The notes under the pieces are model-generated. The model saw only the letters and a list, made by a program, of their open reading frames with translations. It made no database searches and was not told the DNA's origin. Positions 1 through 11,223 of a stretch of DNA of 42,090 nucleotides are shown here, in pieces. Within the stretch, counting starts at the first letter, position 1; each line of letters opens with the position of its first letter. The translations under genes were made by a program, and so were the position numbers. Source of the DNA: Microgenomates bacterium OLB22 (lineage in GTDB: Bacteria > Patescibacteriota > Microgenomatia > UBA1406 > HO2-37-13b); contig LLEV01000017.1 of the NCBI GenBank assembly GCA_001567515.1, positions 1 through 42,090 on the forward strand, read 5' to 3'.

Positions 1-489
1 TCGAGTCGTTTTACCATCACTGGGAGACTCCACAGTCCATCTCTGGCTCTTTGTCACTATAGAAGATTGGTAGTTTTCCGATGTGAGCTCTGCAGCACCA
101 TCTCTGCGAGCCAGGACAGCCAAAGTATTGTCACCCTGATCAAGAGTCACCTCCGTCTCAAATTCTGTTGAAGGCGACTCTGGCAACTCTTCCTGTTCTA
201 CATCATTGACCAAGATTGTCACTGTATAGCCTAGTGGGGCTGAGCCAGATACCAATAGCCGAGCTGAGTTCGTAGCATCAGGAAGGGCTAGCAGCTCAGG
301 AGCAAAAATAAGTGCATCATCACGGGGTCCTGTGGCAGTTTTTTTACTAGATAAAGAGGCAACGAAAAGTGATCCTTGGACCAAGGCTTGAAAGCCAACA
401 GTAGCCAAAAAACCAACAACAATGATAAAGAGAATCACGTAACTGAAAATCTGCTTATTATCCTGTTTTCTCCTGTGATGGATCACCAT
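1..489 (-). CDS. Membrane-anchored protein with Ig-like domain (partial)
   Basis: The first 163 codons of a gene that runs off the left edge. The product has a short basic N-terminus (MVIHHRRKQDNK), one membrane segment at about residues 15-35, then an extracytoplasmic beta-sandwich-like region. The stretch around residues 85-135 (SAPLGYTVTILVND, later TLDQGDNTLAVLARR) resembles the Ig-like 'glucodextranase B' type modules common in CPR surface proteins, and a second module seems to start at the edge. The ATG at 489 is chosen because it is the first in-frame start and a TACAAT -10 box lies 6 bases upstream, so the mRNA is probably leaderless. Function is unknown beyond a likely surface role. 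The family assignment rests on pattern only. Confidence 0.6.
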   Translation of the reverse strand, partial: MVIHHRRKQDNKQIFSYVILFIIVVGFLATVGFQALVQGSLFVASLSSKKTATGPRDDALIFAPELLALPDATNSARLLVSGSAPLGYTVTILVNDVEQEELPESPSTEFETEVTLDQGDNTLAVLARRDGAAELTSENYQSSIVTKSQRWTVESPSDGKTTR

Positions 490-495
490 TGCATC

Positions 496-501
496 ATTGT
501 A
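496..501 (-). promoter_or_regulatory. -10 box of a leaderless gene
   Basis: TACAAT on the minus strand ends 6 bases before the ATG at 489, so transcription should start at or next to the start codon. No Shine-Dalgarno sequence can fit between them. Confidence 0.5.
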
Positions 502-526
502 CCAAATACAATATAGGCGGCAACCA

Positions 527-628
527 CCGGGGTTAAATGTACAGGAACCTCGAGGGAGTAGTCAATTACTCAGCTACCTCCGCAAGACTTTTGGCGAGTG
601 CTCTTTCCTCTGGATCAAGTGGGGTATA
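527..628. repeat. 3' copy of a direct repeat shared with 5427-5528
   Basis: Positions 541-628 are identical to 5441-5528, and the similarity extends left to 527 with a few differences. The block encodes the last 20 or so residues of the giant paralogous proteins (ending LAEVAE) plus the post-stop sequence with a CCTCGAGG hairpin. The two genes are otherwise strongly diverged, so this perfect block points to recent gene conversion or recombination. Confidence 0.85.
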
Positions 629-3600
629 GTCTGTCACATATGCTGCTTATAGTTCATACGCGCCGCTTTGTATTCCCATACCACCATGCTGTGCATTGCC
701 ATAGGCTCCATCTTCATATTGACCACCAGGATTACGCGAGGCGGGCATCTCTACACTAAAATCCCTGCCGCCTCTGACAATATCAATTCCCATCTCACCA
801 TGGTATATTCGTCTAGCAAACGTGTCAAAAAGACGATTTAAAGTGCTGTCTTTTTTGTTTAGAGAAGAATACCCTGGCTCTACAAAGAGTACTGGGCGAC
901 CCTCCAGCGTAGCTAGCTTTATCATAGTCCTCCCCACCATTGCCTCCAAGAGATCCCTGCGTGGTATCTGTTTCATGGCTTCTGTAAGTTCCTGATTAGC
1001 TAGTAGATACTGGTACTCTTCACTTAGCTTTTCCACATCAAACATACATATTGCTCGAATATGTGCGTCGGCCACATAGGCACATAATGCCTTATTATGC
1101 TCTACATCTCCATCATAATTTTGGCAAGATCCATTCCCTATGGGATATTTCCCTATCTGAAATAGGACCTCAGGATCATCAAGGGACATCATAACTAGAT
1201 GTCTATCTTGTCCCGCGTCCTCTTGAGTCTGCCTAGCCGCATGCGCTACATTTTCCAGATCCTGGAGAAAGGTGACATTGCCACCAAAGTACCTTTTAAG
1301 AATAGTAACCGAGTGTTGCACTGGTGTTTCATCGGTACCTGGTCTACCTTTGTCCTTGACACCTGTCATGATCAAGTCCTCAGCACTCATATCAAATATT
1401 CGACAAATGTGAAAAAAGGCAGCGTGCATTTTTCTAGTAGGTCGCTCTCTCCTGATAAAGTCAGTTACATCGTCAAGACCACCGAGCCCAACTTTACTCG
1501 CCCACCCACTCCTCAGTAGCACATCCATCTGCTCATCTATGTCTGTAATCCGCTTTATGAGGCTTGCCCTGCACGCCTCGGGAATGAGAGAGCTTGCTGC
1601 CACGGTCTTTGGTCCATCTACCGAGCTAGCTTCAGCTGCTGTTTTATATAACAGCCTTACCAAGGCAGACTGATCGGGCGGCAAAAATCGACATACAAAC
1701 TCGATCATTTGTGTCGTCTTTGTATTGAGCGAATACATCTGCTCAGTCTGTATCCCAGACAAAAGTGACTTGAGACGTTGCAGTTGTTCATATTCGGAGA
1801 CAACATCATAGTTGATCATTTCCACCCTCGCTTCTGCCATAGCTGCTCGTATTGCCTTAGTCCTACCCCCTATGCTTTCAGTATGACCAACTACTCCTAA
1901 CAGTTTTGCGTGAAGTTCAGGTGACGTTGAGCTGGTGTGCCCTTCACGAATAGCTCGGACGAACATCTCCTGGATGTGTTGACGTGTACCTTGTATGTCT
2001 GTCCCTGCCAATAATTCTCTTCCCATATCCAGTGTATGGTCCTCAACCCACACAGCTCTTTGCTTCTCAGTCAATGAAGCCAATTGTGCCCTAGCTACTT
2101 CATCTTTGGTGGAGTAACGCCATTGGCGCCACTTGACATACTCAGGAGGATCCAACTTTCGTACTATAGTTGAAAAAAAAGTCGTACACCTCCTTCTCAC
2201 CGCGAATGACCTTGCCATAAGTCAAGAGGGGCTCGATACTATACCACTGGGTAACAATAGTATAGACATGCTCGTCTGAGATATCGTCTAGACCCAGCAA
2301 GCTTTTCACTTTTAAGACAATATGCTCCTTAATAGGTAGACAATACTCAACCAATGAGTCGCGGTCTGTGAATGTCAGGAGTCGATCAAGTGGTTGACCG
2401 TCAAGATCAGCCATAGTTTCACTAAACCTTTCATAGGCCTCCACGAGCCTGAGTGTTTCGGTGAATACAGCAAGGTCCTCTTGGGTTCGAGCACCCCGCT
2501 CGAACATCCCTCTCAAGAATGTGTTACAAGTTGGCCCATAAGCAGCATTGAGAAGTGCCCAATCGAGGTCTTCACGATCTTTCTTACCCCTACACAACGA
2601 ATAAAGCTCACTCAATCGTTGTAGCCCAGTTGCCCATGATTCACGATACTGAGCATAATCAGCACGAAATGTATGAGAAAAACAGACTCCCATAAGTGGG
2701 AGGGCCAAACTAGAAGGGATACCAGGTAACTGCTTTAGGTATTCTGAGATAGACTGACCTTCTAGGTATGACACAGGAAAATATCGGAGATTTTGACGGG
2801 CAAGCCCATGGAGTGACTTATTGGGATGAGAGGTATAGCCATAAATATACTCCATTTCCGACCAGTCAAAGGCATCACCTTGCGCCTGTATCTGATCCTG
2901 CAAATAGATACCAAGACTTGGATAGTCAGACGCCAAGTAAGCCTTATGATACATCTCAAACAAACCAAGTTTTTCATCCTGGGAGATGGCTAGCATGAGT
3001 AGTCTTGATAGAAGAGCAAACCCGTCAGCGTGATGATCATGCCCTCCTTGAAAAAAATACAGTAGAGCAATGTGTTCTTCATTTGTCATGGAAAATGACT
3101 CACTATGCTGCCTTTTCAAAAGTCTAGTAATAATACCGGACTGATATACATTCATATCATTTGCTTCCACACTCACTTGAGCGACATCTATGAGCGTATT
3201 AGCTAAAAATGAATGATGTGTAGGTTCTGTCCCGTAGTTAGCGATCAGAGACATGGCCACATCTACCATCTCCCTGTCACTCTTGTAGTCGACTCCACGT
3301 GCTCGCGTCGCCAAATAGAGAGAGAGGTTGACGTAATACTCGAGATCGTGTTCATTGGAAGTTGTCGAGCCGTCTAATTCCTGTCTTTGATCAGCGGTCC
3401 TGGCAAGTCGAGACGCAACTTGCTCAAAATAGTCATCAGAATCTAGAGCAGCTCCTACTATACAGATCTCAGCATACCGCTGATTTTCGGAATGAGAAAA
3501 GTGCTCATTGAGCACTTCGCTTGGCAAACTAAGGTACGGGCAAGAGTAAGGTATCTCATGTCTTCTTAATACATACTTTATTAGCAGCTCATCACTTGGC

Positions 3601-5351
3601 GGGTGACCTGAAATACGAAACAACAGGTGTATTGCTATTTCTGCTTGATTGCGCTGTGAGTAAGACTGAGATCCTAATTCAAAAAGTAGTTGATAACTCT
3701 GTTGAATGATTTCTTCGGGATATGCTTCAATCTCCATTAGCCGAAGAGTCTTACTGAGTTCTCCGGTAATATCAGCGAACTTGTCTACATGTGGTCCTGC
3801 GTAGTCAGCAAGCATTTCCAAAAGAAGCTTCTCACCTATCTCTGGTGATGGGCCGGCATTAAAAATGTCTGCCTTGCCAAGTATGCTGGAGGTAACCGTA
3901 CCCTCTTCTACTTTCCCCGCCTCTATACGCTCTAACAACAACTGAAATGATTCATTTACTATATCTTGTGGCACACGAGTCCCCGAGGCCTCCCTCAACT
4001 CTTTTGTGAGCCATCTATCTGCTTTCTTACTAAGCCCGCTATACAGGGCGATCTGCTCTTCTCTGGGCCACGTAGTAAAGTCACTGCCACAAAAGTACAT
4101 ACTCTCCTTGATGGGGTCATCCCTTACTTTGCTGTGCATATAGGTACTGTGATAGAGTTCTCGGGCCTGAAGACATCTTAGTCTGTGATCAAATGTCTCA
4201 GGATCCACAGTTGAGGCAGATCTCATTCTAGAAACATTCGGCTCTATCTTAAGAGCCTGAGCCAGCTCAGTGCAGCTTCGAAGAGAGTCCAGTGAACATA
4301 TCCCATATGCCAATATCTCCTGGGCTTCTGTATCAGATAGCTTGTAGAAAAAGCGTAATCCGCTAAGACCATAGCGTTTGTCCCGCCACTCCTCAGATGA
4401 GTCTAATGCTCTTTTGTACAGGACTAAGATCTCACCAAATGAAAAGGTATACCCAAGATCCCTTTCCATAAATCCTCCCAGAGCATACATGTCTACTGAG
4501 TGCACCTCATGCTGTTCCAGTCGTGTCAGGATGTCTTGAGAGGTGACCCCAAGTCTAATAAATGCCGCCTTAAAGTGCTCAGAAACAGTCCTGTCTAAAC
4601 TCGGACTATCATTACTGAGTAGAAAAGTAAAAAAAAGCTCGAACGGCTGTTTCAGTGTCTAGGTATTCACCAGGGTCACCCAACTCAGGTGGAGGATGCT
4701 CTCTAAGGCGAGATTCATCCTCCATTCTACTAATTTTTTGTAACAACGTTAATTCACTATCTTCGGATAGTCCTGCTTTACACACAAGCTCTCGGATTGC
4801 TGATAACGAAGGGTCGATACGATCAGATACATCGCTACCAATTTTATCTCGCACGGCATAAATAATGTGTGGGGGCTCATATCCCAAGCCATCCTGCAAA
4901 AGATCAAAAAAAAAAAAAGCCGAGTCTCTCATACCGCCCCCTCAGAATGGGCTCGAAACCCTCTTGAGGGGATATGTCATGTGTGAGCCACTCCCATACA
5001 AGACTCATGACCACTTCAGGGCGAGGCATAGCATCAGGAAACAGCTTATGAAAAGCATTTAGCCTATTAACTACCGCTTCCCGACCCCCCGATTTAGCAA
5101 ACTTATAAGTATACAGTAGAAGACTATGTACCATCTCCTCTGTATAAGCTTGCTCATCTAGCGGTATCTCTGGATACCTATCGACCATTGCTGCCACTAT
5201 CTCATATTCCCCGAGATCAAGGTAGGTATTGATCAGTCTCCTCCACGCTTGCTCATCAATAGCCTCTTTATGTGAAACGGTTTCCTCAGTAGTCAGACTT
5301 GAGTCTTTTATGTCTTTTAGTTGAAATTTCGACTGATGCGTCAGTATCCAT
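566..5351 (-). pseudogene. Frameshifted downstream paralogue of the giant unknown protein
   Basis: Paralogue of the intact gene at 5466-9857. Reading from the ATG at 5351 (MDTDASVEIS) the frame changes four times by one base: near 5315-5318 (T4), at 4906-4918 (A13), 4629-4636 (A8) and 2173-2180 (A8). Removing one base at each site gives a continuous product of about 1590 residues that aligns with the intact paralogue from end to end (IDEQAW/IDERRW near the start, YRFSTxD-like and LDPPEY/LDPPSY in the middle, GNGSCQNYDGD near the end). A TAA at 647-649 then replaces a Pro codon, 26 codons before the shared C-terminus LAEVAE. Each frameshift alone could be a sequencing error; the TAA is a substitution. 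It may therefore be a decayed gene or a real gene with a shortened end. Function is unknown. Confidence 0.75.
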
Positions 5352-5417
5352 GGATCCTCTCATGATAGCGAAAAAGCCATATTATTTCACTTATCTATAA
5401 AAAAACTTCAATGAACT

Positions 5418-5464
5418 ACCAACCCCCCGAGGTTAAATGAACAGGAACCTCGAGGGAGTAGTCA
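5418..5464 (-). terminator. Hairpin after the giant gene
   Basis: Downstream of the stop at 5466 the minus strand folds CCCTCGAGGTT with AACCTCGGGG (one mismatch), about 11 bases of loop, followed further on by a T-run near 5400. A matching structure follows the paralogue at 527-560. It is a plausible but non-canonical terminator. Confidence 0.45.
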
Positions 5465-5465
5465 A

Positions 5466-8400
5466 TTACTCAGCTACCTCCGCAAGACTTTTGGCGAGTG
5501 CTCTTTCCTCTGGATCAAGTGGGGTATAACCCGGGATATAAGATGCTGGTAGTAAATACGCATCATACATAAGACCAGCTTTTGTATTACCATCCTCATA
5601 CTGTCCACCAGGATTGCGTGTCTCGGATATACGAATTGATGTATCTCTTCCTTCGTGAAACAACGATAGTCCCATATTCTCTCCATAGACTTTGGCTGCA
5701 AAGGTATGAAAAAAACGATTGATCGTACCCTCTCTCTTGTTGAGAGATGAATAACAGGGCTCGACATAAAGAACAGGCGCATCATTGTACGTCCCTAACT
5801 TGATAATTGACCTCGCCACCATGGCATCTAGTAGAGATTTACGAGGAATAGTTTTCATAGCCACATTCAGCCCTCCTTCCCTAATCATGGATTGATATTC
5901 TGAGCTGAGTTTTGACACGTCAAATAGGCAAATTGCACGGATGTGTGCGTCAGCCACATAAGCGCAAAGACCCTTGTTGTGTTGCGCATCACCATCATAG
6001 TTCTGGCACGATCCATTACCGATGGGATAGCGCCCGATTTGCATCAAAATCTCAGGGTCATCCGTCGATAACATCACAAAATGTCGATCTAGCCCCGATT
6101 CTTCCTGAAAACTGTGGGCAGCAAACTCTATGTTACTGAGATCTTGTAGAAAGGTCGTATTACCTTTAAAAAAGGCTTTCAGACTGGCTATGTGTTTTTC
6201 GATGGCGGTCTGCTTATCACCTTTAGCATAATCTCGCACTAAATCTGACTCATTAGTAGTTAAAAGTACGCACAAGGATAGTATGGCCCCTTGCACCTGA
6301 CGCTTACTTCTGTGCCGCTTCACGAATTCAAATGCCTCTGTTCTTGACGTAATACCATTACGTGATGCCCAACTACTTGCAAGAGCTTCCGTTAGTCCCT
6401 GATCGAGTTCTTCGAGTTTCGCCTCTAGCAAGACTCTGACCTCCGAAGAAAATAAGCTTTCCGCACTAACTGAAGCTTCCCCCCTCGAGTCGCGTGCTGC
6501 CTCAGCAGCGGTCTTGTAAAGAAGCTTTACTAACTCGGCCTTATCTGAAGGAAGATATTTACTAACATACTCGACTAAGGAAGCTGTTTTTGTGTTTATG
6601 GGATAGCTATGATCAGCCTTTAAACCAGCCAAAAAACTCCTTAGTCTAGTCGAATTCTCAAAAGCTGCAACCCTGTCATAGGATATAGTCTCTTCTGTCA
6701 ATTGGGACGCATATTGTTCTATTCGAGCTTCATCTGAGTCAGTAGCGCCAAATTCTCCAGCTACCACGACTTGAAAAGATCTCAAATCTTCATCTTCAAA
6801 ATCTCTGGGGATCAGGTGTCCCTCGACTAATATCGCATCGGTAAGCATCTCTGTAATATGGCTGATAGTCCCCTCAACACTCGTCCCAGGCAAAACCTCA
6901 TGCCCCATATCTAGGCTGTGATCAACTATCCAGATTGCCTTTTGCTTTTCACTAAGTGCCTTCAGTTGATCCTCTACTAGCGGGTCCTCAGTGGAATAGC
7001 GCCACTCTCGCCATCTATCATAACTCGGGGGATCCAGATGAAGAATAATGGTTTTAAAAAAATCGGGGACTCCCTCTTCCTTTGAAATAATACGGCTATA
7101 TGTTAGCAGGGGCTCTATCGTGTGCCAATGTGTCACTATATTGGTAATATGCTCATCACTCACCTCTCCAAGCCCTAGTAACTGTTTAATGTCTTCGATG
7201 ATGTGTTCTCTAATAGGAAGACAGTAGTCTGCCACAGAGCCAGTTTTACTTGACATAAGTAACCTACGAAGGCCATCATTTAGAGTTTGAGCTCTTTCCA
7301 TATATAATGTGTCAACTCCATCTAACTCTTCCCGGGGATTTTCTGCATGGATTACATCTAGAGCTTCAATCATCCGTAGTGTTTCTGTAAAAAGGAGCAC
7401 ATCACGGTTATCACTCAACTCCCTTTCGAAGAATCCTTTCATAAAGAGATCAGTTGCTGGTCCGCCAAGTGCGTGTATCAGTCCCCACTCCAGTTCATCA
7501 CGCTCTCTTTTACCTTTTGCATGAGAATATAGCGCATCAATATGACTTAAGCCATGATAAAAAGATTCTTGATCTCCCGAAGATGAGTGAAGCAGACACA
7601 TGCTTGTGAGTGGTAAGAGTAGAGACACAGGGATAGCGCGATATCTCGACGAAATCTCAGTAAGGCTAGCCCCCTCCAGATACTCATCTGGAAACAGTTT
7701 GATCCATTCTCTCGCCAATGGGTGAAGCGCCTTATTTGGGCTCAGACTGTATCCATACACGAAACGCAACTGTTCATCTGTAAAAGGTTCTCCCTGCTCA
7801 TTACTATGTTCTTCAAGATAAATCTTGAGATTATAATATTCAGTGTCTAGATATTGCCCATAAAAAAGCTTCTTAACAGAATCTCTTTGCTCCTCTGTCA
7901 AGGGTAATGAAAGGAGACGAGAATACAAACCGAAAGCATCTTCATGAAACGCAGCCCCTCCTTGGAGGAAGTACAGTATCGCTATATTTTCTTCATCTGT
8001 TAGTGCAAAATCAGGATCACCACGTCTCTTGAATAATTTATCAACTATATCTGACTGAGTCTTACAAAAAACAGGTGCTTGATAGGTATCTTCGCTTGTA
8101 ATAGTTACCAAAATCTCGGCCAGATGCGGATGAAGCGAGTGCAACCTCTTGTAGGTGTAAAGCTCATTGCACGCTGAAGTGGCCTTTGACTCTACACTAT
8201 CGGGGTAAAGTGTTGCCGCATAGGTGCGCAAAGCTATAAGGAGACGTACCTCATCAGTATCCTGAAGATCCTTGTCCTCTCCTCCAATTTGTGAAAGCTC
8301 CTTGATCTTCCGCTCAATATGTTCTTTAGACCAATATGCACGCCCTATCCTCCAGACTTCTTGTGGAGTTTGATTTTCCCCTTGTTGAAAATGAGCTTCA

Positions 8401-9857
8401 AAGAGTCCATAGTCTGGAGTTAAAGTATAAAATAGCAACGTTGACCCCGGATCGTCAAAGATAAATTGTTGCCAAAGATAGCTAGGGATAGGGACGCCTG
8501 AGGAAAACTGTAAACGGCGCAAGAGATCTTCACAAACACCACCTTTATAACGAGCCTTGCCACCCTCCTGAAAAATCTTTTCATATGCTGAGATAACAGC
8601 CTCCTCACTCATCCCCTCAATCAATCGATCAAAACACTCGGTAGAATGTATCCCTAGCATATAGAGATGTCCCTCCTCTATGCTCTCCTCTATTATTTGC
8701 TGGACTGCTTCATGCTGGACATCTGCAGATGGGCGTTCCTTCAGCTGGCTGATAATAGATAACTTATCTATGAGTCTAGCTTTGTGGATACCGCTTTCTT
8801 CCATTTCATTGGCGTACAATTTGTCTACGATGACTTGGGGGATGCTAACATCTGAAGACTCTGATAATTCGACAAGTGTGTAGATATTCGCCCGCATACT
8901 GCTTAGCAGATATGCTGCTATTTGTTCTTCATAAGACCACTTAGGAAAATCTTCTTTACAAAACAAAAGTTCACCAAGTTGCCATCTCTCTGGAGCATTC
9001 CTCGCAGAGTGGATAGGATAGTAACCTGTCTTCCCGAGCATGTCTAAAAGCTGAAGTTCATGTAACTTCTTCAGGACATCTTCATGCCTACCATCCTCTG
9101 TGGAGCTACCTTCGTCTGATGTAAAGGGTGTACCAAGAGAATTTACGAGTTGCCTGATCTCTAGTAGACTATCAAATGATAGTAGTGCTAAACGTAGTAC
9201 TTCCTGTTTAGAAGAGCTTGAGAGCTTATCTCTATCAGGTAGCCAATTTATTTCTCTACTCTTAGCCATGTCTGTGCCGTCTGAAACCAATATTTTATGA
9301 ATCAGGAATGAGACATCAGACTCTGTCATGGGATATCCAAAAAATCCATCTAGGAAATGTGCAAATAGTCTTACCCCTGTGGCAGAGAGATCATGATCTT
9401 TTGCGTAGGCAAATAAGTCTGCTTCTGTTGTATCAAATCGTAGAAATGCTTCAATGTAATGATTGCCAATCTTTGGATCTATACCGCGCGTACGATCGTC
9501 TACCCTATTAAAGAATTGAAATAATGACTCTATAGCCTCTGATTCTGAGGTGAATTCTGGAAGTCCTCTTTCTAGTATCTCGTACTGTGAGAAGCGATGC
9601 TCTGGCTCATCAGGTTGTTCTTTCTCATGAGGGGCATGAGTGTCTTCGAGTACGACATCAGGATACAATTTAGACATCTCAAGGACGATGTCAGCAGAAC
9701 CATGATCTCTAAATAACTTCATCAGTTCACGCCATCGCCTTTCATCAATGTTTTTCAGTGTTTCGGGTGCGTGACTTCCTTCGGCTCTTGCTGACGATAC
9801 TTCTGTGTGGGGGGAATTGCTTGCAGGGGATTCTACAGTATCATCTTCGTGGGACAT
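5466..9857 (-). CDS. Giant protein of unknown function (1463 aa), intact
   Basis: No family recognised. The first 1000 residues look wholly alpha-helical and repeat-like (many short amphipathic helices, no signal peptide, no membrane segment), so a cytoplasmic scaffold-like protein is likely. The C-terminal 250 residues hold the best conserved part against the neighbouring paralogue: DDPEILMQIG, then GNGSCQNYDGD, HNKGLCAYVADAHIRAI, and later VEPCYSSLNKREGT and NPGGQYEDG. The Cys/Asn/Asp-rich core followed by an 'ARSIIKL' strand recalls the layout of PcfJ-like phage or conjugation proteins (a G-x-C-x-Y motif, then a relabelled strand), but that is an analogy and not an assignment. The ATG at 9857 has a TATACT box 11 bases upstream, giving a leader of only a few bases. 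A poly-Phe context like that in the paralogue is in frame here. Confidence 0.85.
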   Translation of the reverse strand: MSHEDDTVESPASNSPHTEVSSARAEGSHAPETLKNIDERRWRELMKLFRDHGSADIVLEMSKLYPDVVLEDTHAPHEKEQPDEPEHRFSQYEILERGLPEFTSESEAIESLFQFFNRVDDRTRGIDPKIGNHYIEAFLRFDTTEADLFAYAKDHDLSATGVRLFAHFLDGFFGYPMTESDVSFLIHKILVSDGTDMAKSREINWLPDRDKLSSSSKQEVLRLALLSFDSLLEIRQLVNSLGTPFTSDEGSSTEDGRHEDVLKKLHELQLLDMLGKTGYYPIHSARNAPERWQLGELLFCKEDFPKWSYEEQIAAYLLSSMRANIYTLVELSESSDVSIPQVIVDKLYANEMEESGIHKARLIDKLSIISQLKERPSADVQHEAVQQIIEESIEEGHLYMLGIHSTECFDRLIEGMSEEAVISAYEKIFQEGGKARYKGGVCEDLLRRLQFSSGVPIPSYLWQQFIFDDPGSTLLFYTLTPDYGLFEAHFQQGENQTPQEVWRIGRAYWSKEHIERKIKELSQIGGEDKDLQDTDEVRLLIALRTYAATLYPDSVESKATSACNELYTYKRLHSLHPHLAEILVTITSEDTYQAPVFCKTQSDIVDKLFKRRGDPDFALTDEENIAILYFLQGGAAFHEDAFGLYSRLLSLPLTEEQRDSVKKLFYGQYLDTEYYNLKIYLEEHSNEQGEPFTDEQLRFVYGYSLSPNKALHPLAREWIKLFPDEYLEGASLTEISSRYRAIPVSLLLPLTSMCLLHSSSGDQESFYHGLSHIDALYSHAKGKRERDELEWGLIHALGGPATDLFMKGFFERELSDNRDVLLFTETLRMIEALDVIHAENPREELDGVDTLYMERAQTLNDGLRRLLMSSKTGSVADYCLPIREHIIEDIKQLLGLGEVSDEHITNIVTHWHTIEPLLTYSRIISKEEGVPDFFKTIILHLDPPSYDRWREWRYSTEDPLVEDQLKALSEKQKAIWIVDHSLDMGHEVLPGTSVEGTISHITEMLTDAILVEGHLIPRDFEDEDLRSFQVVVAGEFGATDSDEARIEQYASQLTEETISYDRVAAFENSTRLRSFLAGLKADHSYPINTKTASLVEYVSKYLPSDKAELVKLLYKTAAEAARDSRGEASVSAESLFSSEVRVLLEAKLEELDQGLTEALASSWASRNGITSRTEAFEFVKRHRSKRQVQGAILSLCVLLTTNESDLVRDYAKGDKQTAIEKHIASLKAFFKGNTTFLQDLSNIEFAAHSFQEESGLDRHFVMLSTDDPEILMQIGRYPIGNGSCQNYDGDAQHNKGLCAYVADAHIRAICLFDVSKLSSEYQSMIREGGLNVAMKTIPRKSLLDAMVARSIIKLGTYNDAPVLYVEPCYSSLNKREGTINRFFHTFAAKVYGENMGLSLFHEGRDTSIRISETRNPGGQYEDGNTKAGLMYDAYLLPASYIPGYTPLDPEERALAKSLAEVAE

Positions 9858-9868
9858 AGTATAGATTC

Positions 9869-9874
9869 AGTATA
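9869..9874 (-). promoter_or_regulatory. -10 box of the giant gene
   Basis: TATACT on the minus strand, 11 bases before the ATG at 9857. A second TATACT abuts the start codon. The predicted leader is about 5 bases or less. Confidence 0.4.
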
Positions 9875-9983
9875 CAAGAGAGAGAAGGGATGACAAAATT
9901 TAAGCTTCAATGATCATTTTTCAATATCCATTGAACGTTCAGTGAACATTGCTTAATGAAAATTGAGACTTTTGAATTATGCC

Positions 9984-11223
9984 TTATGACTTTTCACTTT
10001 TAACTTCCTTCACCATCCACCAGAGGAGGGCTGTATAGGATATGATGATGGGTATCAGGAGTGTGGATTCAAAAAGGCTGGCAATGAAAACAAGTGAAAG
10101 AATCAGATGTTGTTCGTCATTTGAAATACTCCACAGCCACCAGCACAAGCGGAGAAATAATAAAAGCCCTATGATGCCCCCTGTCACAAAGATAGTGACG
10201 AGTACTGACGGATATCCTCCACTGGCATGGTGCTCAATTACTTCAAATGGTTTTGCCGATTCTTGCGATTTTTTATAAAAAGGTAACCTGTTATACCCAA
10301 CACCTACCAAAGGATATTGAAGGCCCAGAGTTATCCCCTTTTGGATATCAACAAAACGGGAGGAAACGGTGGAGGTGCGCAGTAGATGTGTCGCCTCACT
10401 TCCTAGTTTCACAGGATTAAACATTATGAGGAAACCAAAGAGAATGATACCGACAACAATCCCCCAAAGTCGTACCTTCCAGCTACTCCATGCATAAAAA
10501 AACGCAGCAGCAACACTGACCCATGCCAGTCGTGAAAAACTCAAGACTAGTGCCCCTCCAGCTAGTGTAATTCCTACCCCAAGCAATACTCTTTCCCAAC
10601 TTTTCTTGCTTTTTTCACTTACCTTGCTGCTTTCACTTCCCTCGCTTCTCTTGCTTTCTTTACCTTCCTCGCTTTTCTTGCTTAACAAATAGAGTCCCAC
10701 CAAGCTCAAGCCATACACGACTCCTGCGATGTGAGCATCAAAAAAGCTGCCAAAAAGACGACCAGCATGCTCATCCCACCCAATATACATAAGATCGCTC
10801 AAGCTCGGAAGGTATAAATATTGAAGAATAGTTGTGAAAAAAAATCACCAACAGGCATATGCAGAAACTCCTAAACAAGAGTTCTCTACGCATCGCTCCC
10901 AGTTGCACAACAAGCGCCACATACACTAATAGACGTCCGAGGTATAGCAGACCATACGTATTTGTACGCAGAGAAAAGAAGGGGATAGTGAGTACAAAGA
11001 CAATCGTGAGATATGCGAAAAAATCAACTAGCGGATTCGCTATCTCACTTTTTCGTATCTTGGGAAGCCCTAGAGATACGAGTAGTAAGAGAGAAAAGAC
11101 ATCTAAGAGTGAAAGACTAACGCCATACGGAGTCAGTATCCGCGCAAAGCTTCCGAACCCGATGACCCCCGCCCATACTCCAAGCATCACAGGGTGGAGA
11201 GTATCACGCCACTTGGTGGACAT
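9984..11223 (-). CDS. O-antigen ligase-like membrane protein (frameshifted)
   Basis: Polytopic membrane protein of the Wzy/WaaL O-antigen ligase/polymerase superfamily, expected to join or polymerise lipid-linked glycans on the outer side of the membrane. The upstream part (from ATG 11223) and downstream part are in different frames. Removing one base from the A8 run at 10837-10844 joins them into VIFFTTILQYLYLPSLSDLMYIGWDEHAGRLFGSF (split here as VIFFTTILQYLY and LPSLSDLMYIGWDEHAG), the typical region ahead of the periplasmic loop. The product is about 412 aa with roughly 10-11 membrane segments. An unusual Lys/Ser/Glu-rich loop (about 30 residues) sits at 10595-10690. It lies last in the glycosyltransferase series, overlapping the GT2 gene by 20 bases, which fits co-transcription. 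The ligase versus polymerase role is not resolved. Confidence 0.75.
10595..10690. repeat. Low-complexity K/S/E microsatellite inside the ligase gene
   Basis: The minus strand consists of loosely repeated AGCAAGAAAAGYGAG-like units and encodes a charged segment such as SKKSEEGKESKRSEG. It interrupts two hydrophobic segments, so it should be a cytoplasmic loop created by repeat expansion. Confidence 0.6.

Noticed and set aside
1199-1519. Plus-strand frame inside the giant paralogue
   Set aside because: Shadow of the coding strand; no ribosome site and no sensible protein text.
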